Source of the DNA: PXAP01 sp964421595
GTDB taxonomy: Bacteria > Bacteroidota > Bacteroidia > Bacteroidales > PUMT01
DNA length: 64,000 nt
Reading direction: 5' to 3'
NCBI GenBank assembly: GCA_964421595.1
Contig: CAYQXY010000013.1
Span: 1-64,000 of the forward strand
Shown here: one piece after another, positions 42,915 to 51,926 of the stretch
Position numbering within the stretch: position 1 is the first letter of the stretch
Layout of the letters: each line of letters begins with the position of its first letter
The notes under the pieces: generated by a model
The model's database searches: none
What the model was told of the DNA's origin: nothing
What the model saw: the letters and a program-made list of their open reading frames with translations, nothing else
Program-made: the position numbers and the translations under genes

Positions 42915-42966
42915 CACCTCTTTTCAAAACTTTTCTTTCAGGATAAATTTCAAATTTTATTTCATT

Positions 42967-44580
42967 ATGATTTCAGTTTCTCAACTGGGTATTCAATTCG
43001 GTAAGCGTGTTTTGTTCAAGGATGTGAATATGAAATTCACCCCGGGCAATTGCTATGGTATTATTGGGGCAAATGGAGCCGGAAAGTCAACCTTCCTGAA
43101 AATGCTGTGTGGTGATATTGAATACTCTAAAGGACATGTAGATATGGGGCCCGGCGAGAGACTTTCCGTACTTCGTCAGAACCACTCACAATATAATGAT
43201 TTTACGGTCCTCTCTACAGTTCTGATGGGGCATACAAAACTGTGGGATGTGAAGAATGAAAAAGATTCTATCTACTCCAAAACTGATTTCAGTGAGGAAG
43301 ACGGATTAAAGGCTGCTGAACTGGAGTCATTATTTGCAGAAATGGACGGGTGGGATGCCGAGAGCAATGCAGCCAGTCTGCTCAGCGGACTAGGTATTGG
43401 TGAAGATCTGCACGGGAAATTAATGAGTGAGCTTGAAGGAAAGGAAAAGGTGAAGGTTCTCCTTGCCCAGGCTCTTTTTGGAAAACCTGACAACCTGCTT
43501 CTGGATGAACCTACCAACGATCTTGACCTTGATACAGTAAACTGGCTTGAGAATTATCTTGCCAATTTTGATAACACCGTGCTTGTTGTTTCTCATGACA
43601 GGCATTTTCTGGACTCGATATGTACGCATATAGTTGATATTGATTTTAATAAAATCCAATTGTTTCCCGGTAATTACACTTTCTGGTATGAATCCAGTCA
43701 GCTTGCATTGCGCCAGCAAATGTCTCAGAATCAGAAAGCTGAGGAACGTAAAAAAGAATTGCAGGATTTTATTGCCCGGTTCAGTGCAAATGCTTCAAAG
43801 TCAAGGCAGACTACAAGCAGGAAAAAGATGATCGAGAAGCTGAATATTGAAGAGATAAAACCTTCGACCCGTAAATATCCCGCCATCATATTTACCCCTG
43901 AACGTGAACCCGGAAACAGTATAGTAGATGTAAGCGGCCTGACCAAAAGCCTTAATGGGACTCTTCTTTTCAAGGATCTGAATTTCTCATTGCAAAAAAA
44001 TGATAAGGTAGCATTCCTTTCGAGGGACTCCAGGGCAATGACTTCACTTTTCCGGATATTAAAGGGACATGAGAAAGCAGACAGCGGAACGTATACATGG
44101 GGGCAGACGATTTTGAAGGCTTATCTTCCTCTTGAATATGAAGATCTTTTTGAAAGTCAGATAACACTTGTTGACTGGCTGGCTCAATATACCACAGATA
44201 CAACGGAACTTTACCTGAGGGGATTCCTGGGGAAGATGCTGTTTTCCGGAGAGGAGATATACAAAAAGGTAAATGTATTATCAGGGGGTGAGAAGGTGAG
44301 ATGCCTGATAGCGCGTATGATGGTTCGCAATGCCAATGTTATGCTGCTCGATAATCCCACCAACCACCTCGACCTGGAATCAATACAGGCTTTTAATAAT
44401 ACACTGATTAAATTCAAGGGCAATATTCTTATGTCATCACATGACCAGAAGTTTATCCAGACAGTATGCAACAGGATTATCGAGATCGGGCCGGGAGGGA
44501 TGATCGACAAGCAGATGGATTATGATGAGTATATAAACGATGAGAATCTGAAAGTGCAGCGAAATAAGTTGTATAAATAA
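42967..44580 (+). CDS. ABC-F family ATPase (YbiT-like) with one degenerate ATP site
   Basis: A 537-residue soluble tandem-ABC protein. The start at 42967 gives MISVSQLGIQFGKRVLFKDV, the normal ABC-F opening; a start at 42904 would lie in the R2 repeat. Domain 1: Walker A GANGAGKS, Walker B NLLLDEPTNDLDLD, signature replaced by SELEGKEK. A linker of about 60 residues follows (QKAEERKKELQDFIARFSAN). Domain 2: no Walker A (FLSRDSRAMTSLF at its place), signature LSGGEK intact, Walker B MLLDNPTNHLD with Asn for the catalytic Glu. Thus the composite site of domain-1 Walker A plus domain-2 signature is intact and the other is dead. ABC-F proteins bind the ribosomal E site to regulate translation or protect from antibiotics. 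Confidence 0.9.
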   Translation: MISVSQLGIQFGKRVLFKDVNMKFTPGNCYGIIGANGAGKSTFLKMLCGDIEYSKGHVDMGPGERLSVLRQNHSQYNDFTVLSTVLMGHTKLWDVKNEKDSIYSKTDFSEEDGLKAAELESLFAEMDGWDAESNAASLLSGLGIGEDLHGKLMSELEGKEKVKVLLAQALFGKPDNLLLDEPTNDLDLDTVNWLENYLANFDNTVLVVSHDRHFLDSICTHIVDIDFNKIQLFPGNYTFWYESSQLALRQQMSQNQKAEERKKELQDFIARFSANASKSRQTTSRKKMIEKLNIEEIKPSTRKYPAIIFTPEREPGNSIVDVSGLTKSLNGTLLFKDLNFSLQKNDKVAFLSRDSRAMTSLFRILKGHEKADSGTYTWGQTILKAYLPLEYEDLFESQITLVDWLAQYTTDTTELYLRGFLGKMLFSGEEIYKKVNVLSGGEKVRCLIARMMVRNANVMLLDNPTNHLDLESIQAFNNTLIKFKGNILMSSHDQKFIQTVCNRIIEIGPGGMIDKQMDYDEYINDENLKVQRNKLYK

Positions 44581-44948
44581 AGCAGGTTTTTATTAGAAAA
44601 ATTTCACGGCAGTTAATCCTGACAATATAAAAATTGCCGGATATAACCTCTCACACCAGAAAGCTCCATTGGCAATATCAGAAATATTCTTAATCAGGCT
44701 CTTAATTGTTATTATAAAACGGCGTCAACCGGCTCAAAGGTCCGACGGCGGAACTTTACGATAAACCATTACACGAAACCTTTCGCTCATCGGCTAACCT
44801 GACATGATGCAGCAAAGTTAGATATGTAGTTATTTTGATTATTGTCATTGTATCCGGACAATTTCTGCATATATTTGTTTTACATAGCCTAATACAGCTA
44901 AAAATCCTGCATTGGATAACTGAATTGTAAATCATTAAAACTACAAGT
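44581..44948. other. Gene-free stretch upstream of the TrpB2 gene
   Basis: 368 bp with no coding sequence. It contains a good promoter at 44848-44877. No trp-type leader peptide with Trp codons, T-box or attenuator hairpin was recognised. Confidence 0.5.
44848..44877 (+). promoter_or_regulatory. Promoter of the TrpB2 gene
   Basis: TTG (44848-44850), a 19-nt spacer and TATATTTG (44870-44877) match the Bacteroidota consensus well, 72 bp before the start codon. Confidence 0.55.
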
Positions 44949-46316
44949 ATGTCTGAAATGAGAAAAATCATTCTGGAAGACCATGAGATGCCAACACAAT
45001 GGTATAACCTTGCAGCTGATATTGATGTTCCTCCTTATATGGGGCCTGAAGGGGAAGTGCCGCCGGAAGCATGGGCCCCGGTTTTCCCTATGAACCTGGT
45101 TGAGCAGGAATACAGTAAGGAAAGGTGGATTGACATTCCCGGTGAAGTGCAGGATCTGTTGAAATTGTGGCGTCCTTCCCCGTTATACAGGGCATTTAAT
45201 CTTGAGAAGGCTCTGGGTACTCCGGCGAAAATTTTTTATAAAAATGAGAGTGTTTCACCGGCTGGCAGTCATAAGCCAAACACTGCCGTAGCTCAGGCCT
45301 GGTATAACAAGCAATATGGAATAAAAAAACTGACTACAGAGACAGGTGCAGGGCAGTGGGGTAGTGCCCTGTCGTTTGCATGTGCACTGGTAGGCCTGGA
45401 ATGTAAAGTCTTTATGGTGCGTATTAGTTTTGACCAGAAACCTTTCCGTAAACTTATGATGCAGACCTGGGGCGGAGAATGTGTAGCCAGTCCGAGTAAT
45501 GAAACAAAAGCAGGACAAGCAATGCTCGAAAAATATCCTGATACATCGGGCAGCCTGGGAATGGCTATCAGCGAGGCAATAGAGGCAGCAGTTACCGATC
45601 CTACAGGAGAAACCAGGTATTCACTTGGCAGCGTAACAAATTTTGTATGTCTTCACCAGACAATAATTGGCCTGGAAACCAAAAAGCAACTTGCAAAGGC
45701 CGGGATCAAAAAACCTGATATTATTATAGGTTGTGCAGGGGGAGGCAGTAATTTTGCCGGCTTATCCTTCCCTTTTACCTATGACAAAATTCATGGAGCA
45801 GATATAGAGATAATCCCGGTAGAACCGTATTCCTGTCCCACGTTGACCAGGGGAGATTATGTATATGACCATGGAGATACTGCGAAAATGGTACCGCTTG
45901 TTGCTATGTTCTCTCTTGGACATACTTTTATGCCCCCTCCGATCCATGCAGGGGGATTAAGATATCACGGTATGTCCCCACTTGTAAGCAAGGCCGTTAT
46001 TGATGGATTAATGACGCCCAAAGCTCTTCATCAGATCGAATGCTATGAAGCAGGACTGCTCTTTGCCAAAACTGAGGGAATTATACCTGCCCCGGAAACG
46101 ACTCATGCAATTGCTGAAACAATAAATCAGGCTAGAAAAGCGAAAGAGGAAGGGAAAGAGAAGGTTATAGTGTTCAATTTCAGCGGTCATGGATTAATGG
46201 ATCTTGCAGGCTATGATAAATATCTCAGCGGTCAGCTTACAAATTATGAGCTGCCCGAAGATGTGATAAAAGAAAATCTTGCTGAACTGGCAAGTCATCC
46301 TAAACCAAGGTACTGA
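44949..46316 (+). CDS. Tryptophan synthase beta-like enzyme, TrpB2 type
   Basis: A 455-residue fold-type II PLP enzyme. The PLP lysine is Lys109 in SPAGSHKPNTA, ETGAGQWGSALSFACAL follows, and GCAGGGSNFAGLSFPF binds the cofactor phosphate. The long N-terminus (WYNLAADIDVPPYMGPEGEV), the WRPSPLYRAFNLEKALGTPA block and the length (TrpB1 is about 400) place it in the TrpB2 class. TrpB2 makes tryptophan from indole and serine, usually without stable binding of TrpA. No trpA or other trp gene is adjacent, which fits a stand-alone indole-salvage role (inference). Confidence 0.93.
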   Translation: MSEMRKIILEDHEMPTQWYNLAADIDVPPYMGPEGEVPPEAWAPVFPMNLVEQEYSKERWIDIPGEVQDLLKLWRPSPLYRAFNLEKALGTPAKIFYKNESVSPAGSHKPNTAVAQAWYNKQYGIKKLTTETGAGQWGSALSFACALVGLECKVFMVRISFDQKPFRKLMMQTWGGECVASPSNETKAGQAMLEKYPDTSGSLGMAISEAIEAAVTDPTGETRYSLGSVTNFVCLHQTIIGLETKKQLAKAGIKKPDIIIGCAGGGSNFAGLSFPFTYDKIHGADIEIIPVEPYSCPTLTRGDYVYDHGDTAKMVPLVAMFSLGHTFMPPPIHAGGLRYHGMSPLVSKAVIDGLMTPKALHQIECYEAGLLFAKTEGIIPAPETTHAIAETINQARKAKEEGKEKVIVFNFSGHGLMDLAGYDKYLSGQLTNYELPEDVIKENLAELASHPKPRY

Positions 46317-46360
46317 TCAGGTTGTTTTGTTAACTTGACATACTGATGTGGCCGGTTTGT

Positions 46361-47026
46361 TTATCTCCTTGTTTCATCGACTATCCTGCCATCATGCATT
46401 GTAAGGCAGCGATCTGCCATTTTGGCCAGGTCCAGATCATGAGTAACGATAATGATTGTCTGATTGAATTTTTCTCTCAGTGAGAAAAAAAGACTGTGCA
46501 ATTCATCCTTGTTTTTAGAATCAAGGTTACCTGAAGGTTCATCTGCCAGCAATACAGCCGGTTCATTTATCAGTGCCCTGGCGACAGCCACTCTCTGCTG
46601 CTCACCACCGGACAACTCCTTTGGTTTATGATCTATTCTTTCATGCAGATTAAGAAAATCCAGTATTTCCATGGCTTTCTCTTCAGCTTTTCCAGAGGGA
46701 ATCTTTGCAATGTAAGCCGGCATACAAACATTTTCGAATGCCGTAAATTCAGGCAGCAGGTGATGGAACTGAAAGACGAACCCGATATTTTTATTTCTGA
46801 ATCCGGCAAGCTGCTTGTCATTCAGGGTCCGGTAGTCGGTATTGTTTATGATCACCTTGCCATTATCCGGTTTACTTAGTGTGCCAAGTATCTGGAGAAA
46901 AGTGGTTTTTCCTGCACCACTGGCACCTACAATTGATATAACCTCTGCCTTTTCAACGACAAGGTCTATCCCTTTAAGCACCTGAAGCTGACCGTAAGAT
47001 TTGCTGATTCCTTCTGCCTTGATCAT
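46361..47026 (-). CDS. lolD: LolD-type ABC transporter ATP-binding protein
   Basis: A 221-residue ABC ATPase: Walker A GASGAGKT, Q-loop VFQFHHLLPEFTAFENV, signature LSGGEQQRVAVARAL, Walker B VLLADEPSGNLDS, switch His in IIVTHDLDLA. HHLLPEFTAFENV and DEPSGNLDS are characteristic of LolD among the MacB/FtsE-like ATPases. It would power the LolC/E-type permease encoded at 7609-8853, some 37 kb away. It is the last gene of a minus-strand run behind the antiporter (43-bp gap). It might alternatively serve the ATPase-less MacB permease at 57283. Confidence 0.88.
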   Translation of the reverse strand: MIKAEGISKSYGQLQVLKGIDLVVEKAEVISIVGASGAGKTTFLQILGTLSKPDNGKVIINNTDYRTLNDKQLAGFRNKNIGFVFQFHHLLPEFTAFENVCMPAYIAKIPSGKAEEKAMEILDFLNLHERIDHKPKELSGGEQQRVAVARALINEPAVLLADEPSGNLDSKNKDELHSLFFSLREKFNQTIIIVTHDLDLAKMADRCLTMHDGRIVDETRR

Positions 47027-47069
47027 TAAAACGGGTTTAAGATATTTATATTTGAGGAACTCTCTTTAA

Positions 47070-48002
47070 TTATGTTTGGAAAACAAGAATAATATATAAA
47101 AAATATGAACTTAATAAAACAAATCCTTTCCATTTGTTAAGATTTGCCTTACCGTATGGCAACATAAACAATATCAGAAGCACTGATATTGCGAGCATCC
47201 AGTGAACATCAAATCTCATATCAATACTAACCGGTATTGATTTGATCAGGCTGGTAACGCCCAGAATACCCAGAATATTAAAAATATTTGACCCTATGAT
47301 ATTTCCTATTGATATGTCAAGTTGCTTTTTCAGGGCAGCAATAACTGAGGTTGCCAGTTCCGGAACACTTGTGCCGAATGCTATTATCGTGACTGAAATT
47401 ACTCTTTCGCTTACTCCGTATCTGGAAGCAATAGCCTCTGCACCGTCAACAAGCCATGTAGCCCCAAAATATAATCCGGCAGAGGAAATAAGGAGCAATA
47501 AAACCGACACTGCCACCGAAAATCTGGCTTTGGCAAATACATGCTCTACCCGGGACATTTCAATTCTTGACTTTTTTACAGACCATAAAATGAAAACCAT
47601 AAGCAGAAACAAGAATACTGAACCCTCGAAAAACGATAATATGCCGTTCAATACAAACAGATAGAATAAAATGCTGGCCAGCATCATAAAGGGCCAGTCA
47701 AATCGTACAGAGTTCTTGTTAACCGGAATATTTATTATAAGGGCAGTTAAACCCAGCACAAGTGCAATATTGGAAATATTTGAACCAACAACATTACCTA
47801 TGGCTATGTCGGGATGATCCTGTAATGCTGCTTTTATGCTTACTACAAGTTCAGGTGCGGAGGTCCCCAGCGAAACAAAGACAACTCCAATTACCAGCAT
47901 TGAGATTCGTAAATGGGTTGAGAGAGCTACTCCGCTTTTAACAAGCAGATCACCACTTATGAGTAAGACAGTAAAACCAAGGATCAGATAAAAATAATCC
48001 AT
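47070..48002 (-). CDS. Calcium/sodium antiporter (CaCA family, YrbG-like)
   Basis: A 310-residue inner-membrane protein with about ten membrane segments in two inverted halves. Each half has the alpha-repeat ion-binding motif: GNVVGSNISNIALVLG in the first and GNIIGSNIFNILGILG in the second, with SLGTSAPELVVSI and AFGTSVPELATSV as the partner motifs. It exchanges cations such as Ca2+ for Na+ across the inner membrane. It lies 100 bp after the TatA-like gene and 43 bp before lolD. Confidence 0.92.
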   Translation of the reverse strand: MDYFYLILGFTVLLISGDLLVKSGVALSTHLRISMLVIGVVFVSLGTSAPELVVSIKAALQDHPDIAIGNVVGSNISNIALVLGLTALIINIPVNKNSVRFDWPFMMLASILFYLFVLNGILSFFEGSVFLFLLMVFILWSVKKSRIEMSRVEHVFAKARFSVAVSVLLLLISSAGLYFGATWLVDGAEAIASRYGVSERVISVTIIAFGTSVPELATSVIAALKKQLDISIGNIIGSNIFNILGILGVTSLIKSIPVSIDMRFDVHWMLAISVLLILFMLPYGKANLNKWKGFVLLSSYFLYIILVFQT

Positions 48003-48016
48003 TTTACAAACGTTAA

Positions 48017-48047
48017 GAGTCCCCCGTCATGATTTGCCGGGAGACTC
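48017..48047 (-). terminator. Hairpin between the TatA-like and antiporter genes
   Basis: GAGTCCCCCG and CGGGAGACTC form a 10-bp stem with one mismatch. The minus-strand sequence that follows is only moderately T-rich, so it may attenuate rather than fully terminate the secDF-tatA transcript. Confidence 0.4.
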
Positions 48048-48102
48048 AGAATTATTCGGGAAAGTGCCCGGAGAAGAAAAGGCCAGTCGTTTAATCTTCG
48101 GA

Positions 48103-48708
48103 CTATTCTTTATTATCGTTTTTTTCATTCAGTTTATCACCACCTGTGCCCGGATCAGCTGACTTCCCGGTTTTCCCTTTTTTTCCCGATTTTGCTGTAC
48201 TTCCCGATTTTGATGTATTCCCGGTTGTCACTTTATTCCCGGCTGTTTCTGTATTCCCGGCTGTTTCTGTATTTCCGGTTGTCACGGCTGTATCTTTTAT
48301 GCTCTCTTCGGAAGCTTCTCCCTGAAATGATGTGTCTTCGATCTTCTCTTTCACTTCATCAATATCTTTCCGGATCTCTTCGGTCTCCTTTGCATCGGTG
48401 GTTTCTTCAAGCTTCTCTTTAACTTCTTCAATATCCTTACGGTTCTCATAGGCATTTTCGGAAGTATCAATCAGCTTATCTTTCACATCATCAATATCTT
48501 TCCTGAACTCATTTGCCGTCTTGCGGATATCAGAGGTGCTGTCATGAAGTTCCTTTTTAATATCTTCTGTAGCCCTTTTAAATTCCTTCATTCCCTTGCC
48601 AAGTCCTTTCGCAAGTTCAGGAATCTGCTTGGATCCGAAAAGAAGCAGGACAACAACCAGAACTATGAAAATCTCTGCTCCGCTAATGAACAATATACTT
48701 GTCATCAT
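48103..48708 (-). CDS. tatA: TatA/TatE-like translocase subunit with long repetitive tail
   Basis: A 201-residue protein. Residues about 4-22 are the single membrane segment (ILFISGAEIFIVLVVVLLLF), then the hinge FGSKQIPELAKGLGKGMKEF and an amphipathic helix, the TatA/B/E signature. The tail, unlike the 60-90 residues usual for TatA, is long: three charged repeats of the type RKDIDEVKEKIEDTS (about residues 70-130, predicted coiled coil) and then 6-residue repeats (TAGNTE type) encoded by an 18-bp tandem array. TatB also has a long charged tail, so this may be TatB-like. The ATG overlaps the secDF stop as ATGA. Tat-signal proteins such as that at 21524 are possible clients. No tatC is in the window. 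Confidence 0.85.
   Translation of the reverse strand: MMTSILFISGAEIFIVLVVVLLLFGSKQIPELAKGLGKGMKEFKRATEDIKKELHDSTSDIRKTANEFRKDIDDVKDKLIDTSENAYENRKDIEEVKEKLEETTDAKETEEIRKDIDEVKEKIEDTSFQGEASEESIKDTAVTTGNTETAGNTETAGNKVTTGNTSKSGSTAKSGKKGKTGKSADPGTGGDKLNEKNDNKE
48181..48288. repeat. Minisatellite: six 18-bp tandem units inside the TatA-like gene
   Basis: Six consecutive 18-bp units; units 4 and 5 (48235-48252 and 48253-48270) are identical, the others share a TTCCCG core. A seventh, shifted unit may precede them at about 48162. The array encodes a six-residue repeat, so gain or loss of units keeps the reading frame. Confidence 0.8.
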
Positions 48709-51700
48709 TTTGATTTAATTTGCTTTTGTTTCAATTGTTTAAGTTTTCCAATAGAATCAAATACAACTGGTGTTGCAATGAAGAGTGAAGAGTAAGTACC
48801 AACTACCACACCTATAAGCAGGGCAAAGATAAATCCGCGAATAACCTCTCCTCCGAAAAGAAAGATGGCAAGGAGAACAAAGAATGTACTTAAAGAAGTA
48901 CTAAAAGTCCTGCTCAGAGTACTGTTAAGAGCCAGGTTGTAAATGTCGCTTCTTTCGCGTTTCGGATAGAGCTTAAAATATTCCCTTATCCTGTCAAACA
49001 CAACCACCGTATCATTAATTGAGTAACCCACAACCGTCAGGATAGCTGCAATAAAGGCCTGATCGATCTCGAGTGAGAATGGAAGCACTCCATGAGCTAT
49101 TGAGAAAATACCGAGAACGATAAGGACATCATGACCAACTGCAGCAACAGCACCCAGTCCGAATTGCCAGTTTTTGAACCTTATGAACATATACAGGAAC
49201 ATTATAACAAGGGCGAAGAACAGGGCATATAATGCCTGAGCTCTTATATCGGCTGCTATCGAAGGCCCCACTTTTTCAGATGCCTGACGGTAATCAGTCA
49301 TAAAACCGGCAAAGGTCACTTCATCTCCCAGATAAGGCTGTAATCCTTCATATAGCAGTTGTTCTATTTCCTGATCAACTTCTGCGTTATCTTCATCAAT
49401 TCTGAAGTTCGTGGAAATTCTGACCTGATCATCACCTCCAAAGGTAATCACCGCAGTTCCCTCTCCGAAGACATTAAACAGGGAGCCCTGGATGTCGGTG
49501 GTGTTGACAGGTTCGTCAAACCGGACTATATATGTCCTTCCTCCGGTAAAATCAATTCCCAGGCTTAGACTCCTTGTGAAAAGGGATACAATTCCAAGAG
49601 TGATTATCACCGCCGAGATGATATAAAAGACTTTACGCTTTTCAATAAACTTTATGTGAACCTTGCTGAATGCATTTTCAGTAAGTCTGGTAGCAAAAGT
49701 GATAGTCTTGTTTCGGTCAAGGAACCAGAGGAAAATAAGCCTGGTTATGAAGATCGCAGAGAAAAGTGATGTGCAAATTCCGATAATCAGGGTAGTTGCA
49801 AAACCCTGGATTGGTCCGGTACCAAAAATATAAAGGATGATTGCGGTAAGCAGGGTTGTTACGTTGGCATCGATAATCGCAGAGTAGGCGTTTTTATAAC
49901 CATCGGAGACTGCCAGCCTGAGGCCTTTTCCTGCCCTCAGCTCTTCCCGTATCCTTTCAAAGATAAGCACATTGGCATCGACCGACATGCCTATTGTAAG
50001 TACTATTCCGGCAATACCGGGAAGTGTTAATACAGCCCCGATAGAGGCAAGAACACCCATAATAAAGAATAGGTTGACAATAAGTGCTATGTCGGCAACT
50101 ACGCCTGCCTTTCTGCTATAGTAAAGGACCATGTATAAAAGAACTACAAGGAAGGCAATCAGAAATGAACTAAGACCTGCATTAATAGCCTCCTGTCCGA
50201 GTGACGGACCAACAATTGCTTCCTGTATAATCCTGGCAGGGGCCGGCAGGGCACCAGACCTGAGAACGTTCGCAAGATCCTGAGCTTCATTAATCGAAAA
50301 GTCACCCATTATCTGCGATCTGCCGCCGGTTATCTCCTGGTTTACATTTGGTGCAGAATAGACATAATCATCGAGCACTATAGCAATACTTTTGCCTATG
50401 TTCTCCTTTGTCAGTCTGGCCCAGGTCCTTGCTCCCTCTGCATTCATTGCCATAGTTACTTCAGCAACGGCTTGTGTCTGACCAAATTCAACGCGTGCAT
50501 CGGTTATAACACCGCCGTCAAGGGGCGGTCGTCCGTCTCTGCTTGTAACCTTAATGGCATGTAATTCATAAAATGATTCAGTAGCATCATATCTCGGAGG
50601 CTTAACTCCCCATAAGAACCTTACGTTACGAGGAAATAGCTGACGCACCTGGGGAATGTTAAGCAACTGATTTACTCTGGCTGTGTCAGTGTATTCAGCC
50701 AGTCCGATTACAGAACCTCTCATCAGCTGTCCGTCAGGTCCTGTGCTCGGATTGAGTATGCTGAACAGCGGATAGTCAATTAGCAGCTGATCAGGTGACA
50801 TTTCAAGTGAAGGATCGTCTGAGTCACCTCCGAGAATATCGAGCAATGACTCTTCCTCCGGAGTGAGTTCCTGTGGGACCTCAGCATCCTGCACTTCTGG
50901 TTCCGCCTCTGCAGTTTCTTCAATTTCAACGGGAGCACCATTACCGCTTAAAGCCCTACGGGCTTCTTCCACTTCTTTAATTCGTTCATTTGCCTGAAGA
51001 AGATATGGATATATTTCAGGGTTATCAAAAGTTTCCCAGAATTCAAGATTTGCAGTTCCCTGAAGAAGTGAGCGAACCCTTTCAGGTTCTTTTACTCCCG
51101 GAAGCTCAACAAGAATCCGACCATGAGTTTCAAGCTTCTGTATATTTGGTTGTGATACACCAAACCTGTCAATACGGGTTCGCAGGATGTTAAAAGAATT
51201 ATCAATGGCATTTTCCGCCTCAGTGCGGATTACACTGAGAACCTCCTGGTTGGAAGAGTTATATGTAATCCTGTCACGCAGTTCGACGGTGCTGAAAATG
51301 GCAGCCATCTGTGCATTCGGGTCGACAGCTTCAAATGCCCTTCCAAAGAGGGTAATAAAATCGTCTGTGCTTGTTTTCTCGTATTCGCGTGCCAGATTAA
51401 GTGCATCAACAAAAGTCGGGTCTGTACTGTAATTCGATAGTGCCCTGATTATCTCGTATGAAGATATTTCCAGGGTGACGTTCATTCCGCCCCTCAGATC
51501 CAGTCCGAGATTTATTTCCCTCTCTTTTGCTTCCCTGTAAGTATATTGACGTATTCCGAGAAAATTATAAACTGTCTCTCTCATCATCGAGTCCAGGTAT
51601 GCTTCTTCTCTTGCAGGGTCTCCCTGTGCATAGACAGCTGCGTCTTTTTCAACCTGACGAGTGACGTAAGTGAAGGTTAACTGGTATAAACTTACAAGTG

Positions 51701-51743
51701 CCAAAGCGATTGCAAGCAGCTTTATTGCTCCTTTATTCTGCAT
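48705..51743 (-). CDS. secDF: Fused protein translocase subunit SecDF
   Basis: A 1012-residue fusion of SecD and SecF. The SecD half has an N-terminal membrane segment, the D1 motif LGLDLRGG (residues 79-86), a large periplasmic region with an acidic insert around residues 260-330 (EETAEAEPEVQDAEVPQELT), and LTLPGIAGIVLTIGMSVDAN-type membrane motifs. The SecF half carries GIDFTGG at about residue 728 and VVGYSINDTVVVFDRIRE. SecDF uses the proton gradient to pull exported chains through SecYEG. It is translationally coupled to the TatA-like gene by a 4-bp ATGA overlap, joining two export systems in one transcript. Confidence 0.96.
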   Translation of the reverse strand: MQNKGAIKLLAIALALVSLYQLTFTYVTRQVEKDAAVYAQGDPAREEAYLDSMMRETVYNFLGIRQYTYREAKEREINLGLDLRGGMNVTLEISSYEIIRALSNYSTDPTFVDALNLAREYEKTSTDDFITLFGRAFEAVDPNAQMAAIFSTVELRDRITYNSSNQEVLSVIRTEAENAIDNSFNILRTRIDRFGVSQPNIQKLETHGRILVELPGVKEPERVRSLLQGTANLEFWETFDNPEIYPYLLQANERIKEVEEARRALSGNGAPVEIEETAEAEPEVQDAEVPQELTPEEESLLDILGGDSDDPSLEMSPDQLLIDYPLFSILNPSTGPDGQLMRGSVIGLAEYTDTARVNQLLNIPQVRQLFPRNVRFLWGVKPPRYDATESFYELHAIKVTSRDGRPPLDGGVITDARVEFGQTQAVAEVTMAMNAEGARTWARLTKENIGKSIAIVLDDYVYSAPNVNQEITGGRSQIMGDFSINEAQDLANVLRSGALPAPARIIQEAIVGPSLGQEAINAGLSSFLIAFLVVLLYMVLYYSRKAGVVADIALIVNLFFIMGVLASIGAVLTLPGIAGIVLTIGMSVDANVLIFERIREELRAGKGLRLAVSDGYKNAYSAIIDANVTTLLTAIILYIFGTGPIQGFATTLIIGICTSLFSAIFITRLIFLWFLDRNKTITFATRLTENAFSKVHIKFIEKRKVFYIISAVIITLGIVSLFTRSLSLGIDFTGGRTYIVRFDEPVNTTDIQGSLFNVFGEGTAVITFGGDDQVRISTNFRIDEDNAEVDQEIEQLLYEGLQPYLGDEVTFAGFMTDYRQASEKVGPSIAADIRAQALYALFFALVIMFLYMFIRFKNWQFGLGAVAAVGHDVLIVLGIFSIAHGVLPFSLEIDQAFIAAILTVVGYSINDTVVVFDRIREYFKLYPKRERSDIYNLALNSTLSRTFSTSLSTFFVLLAIFLFGGEVIRGFIFALLIGVVVGTYSSLFIATPVVFDSIGKLKQLKQKQIKSK

Positions 51744-51802
51744 TTCTTAGTTAATTTACGAATTACAAATTATAATTATTCCTCAACTCTTAAATTGTGG
51801 CG

Positions 51803-51810
51803 CAAATATA
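51803..51810 (-). promoter_or_regulatory. Candidate -7 element for the secDF run
   Basis: TATATTTG on the minus strand, about 60 bp before the secDF start. The -33 element is not clear. Confidence 0.35.
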
Positions 51811-51926
51811 TTATTTTTTTTTGTAAACCCACGGATTAGAGTCAATCAAATGAGGCTTATTCCTAAAACTTTACAATTGCTTTTTTATTTTAGGGGATAT
51901 TCATTTAGGTAGTTTGATCTGTGGAC

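Larger units (their letters stand above)
42536..42966. other. Intergenic region built from two repeat families
   Basis: The 431 bp between the PurF-like and ABC-F genes is largely copy B of R1 (42585-42717) and copy 2 of R2 (42772-42914), separated by 54 bp. No coding sequence is credible here; the ABC-F frame is open back to 42904 but those codons belong to the repeat. Confidence 0.7.

Noticed and set aside
42904..42966. Upstream start of the ABC-F gene
   Set aside because: The 21 extra residues are encoded by the R2 repeat and spacer and have no ABC-F counterpart.
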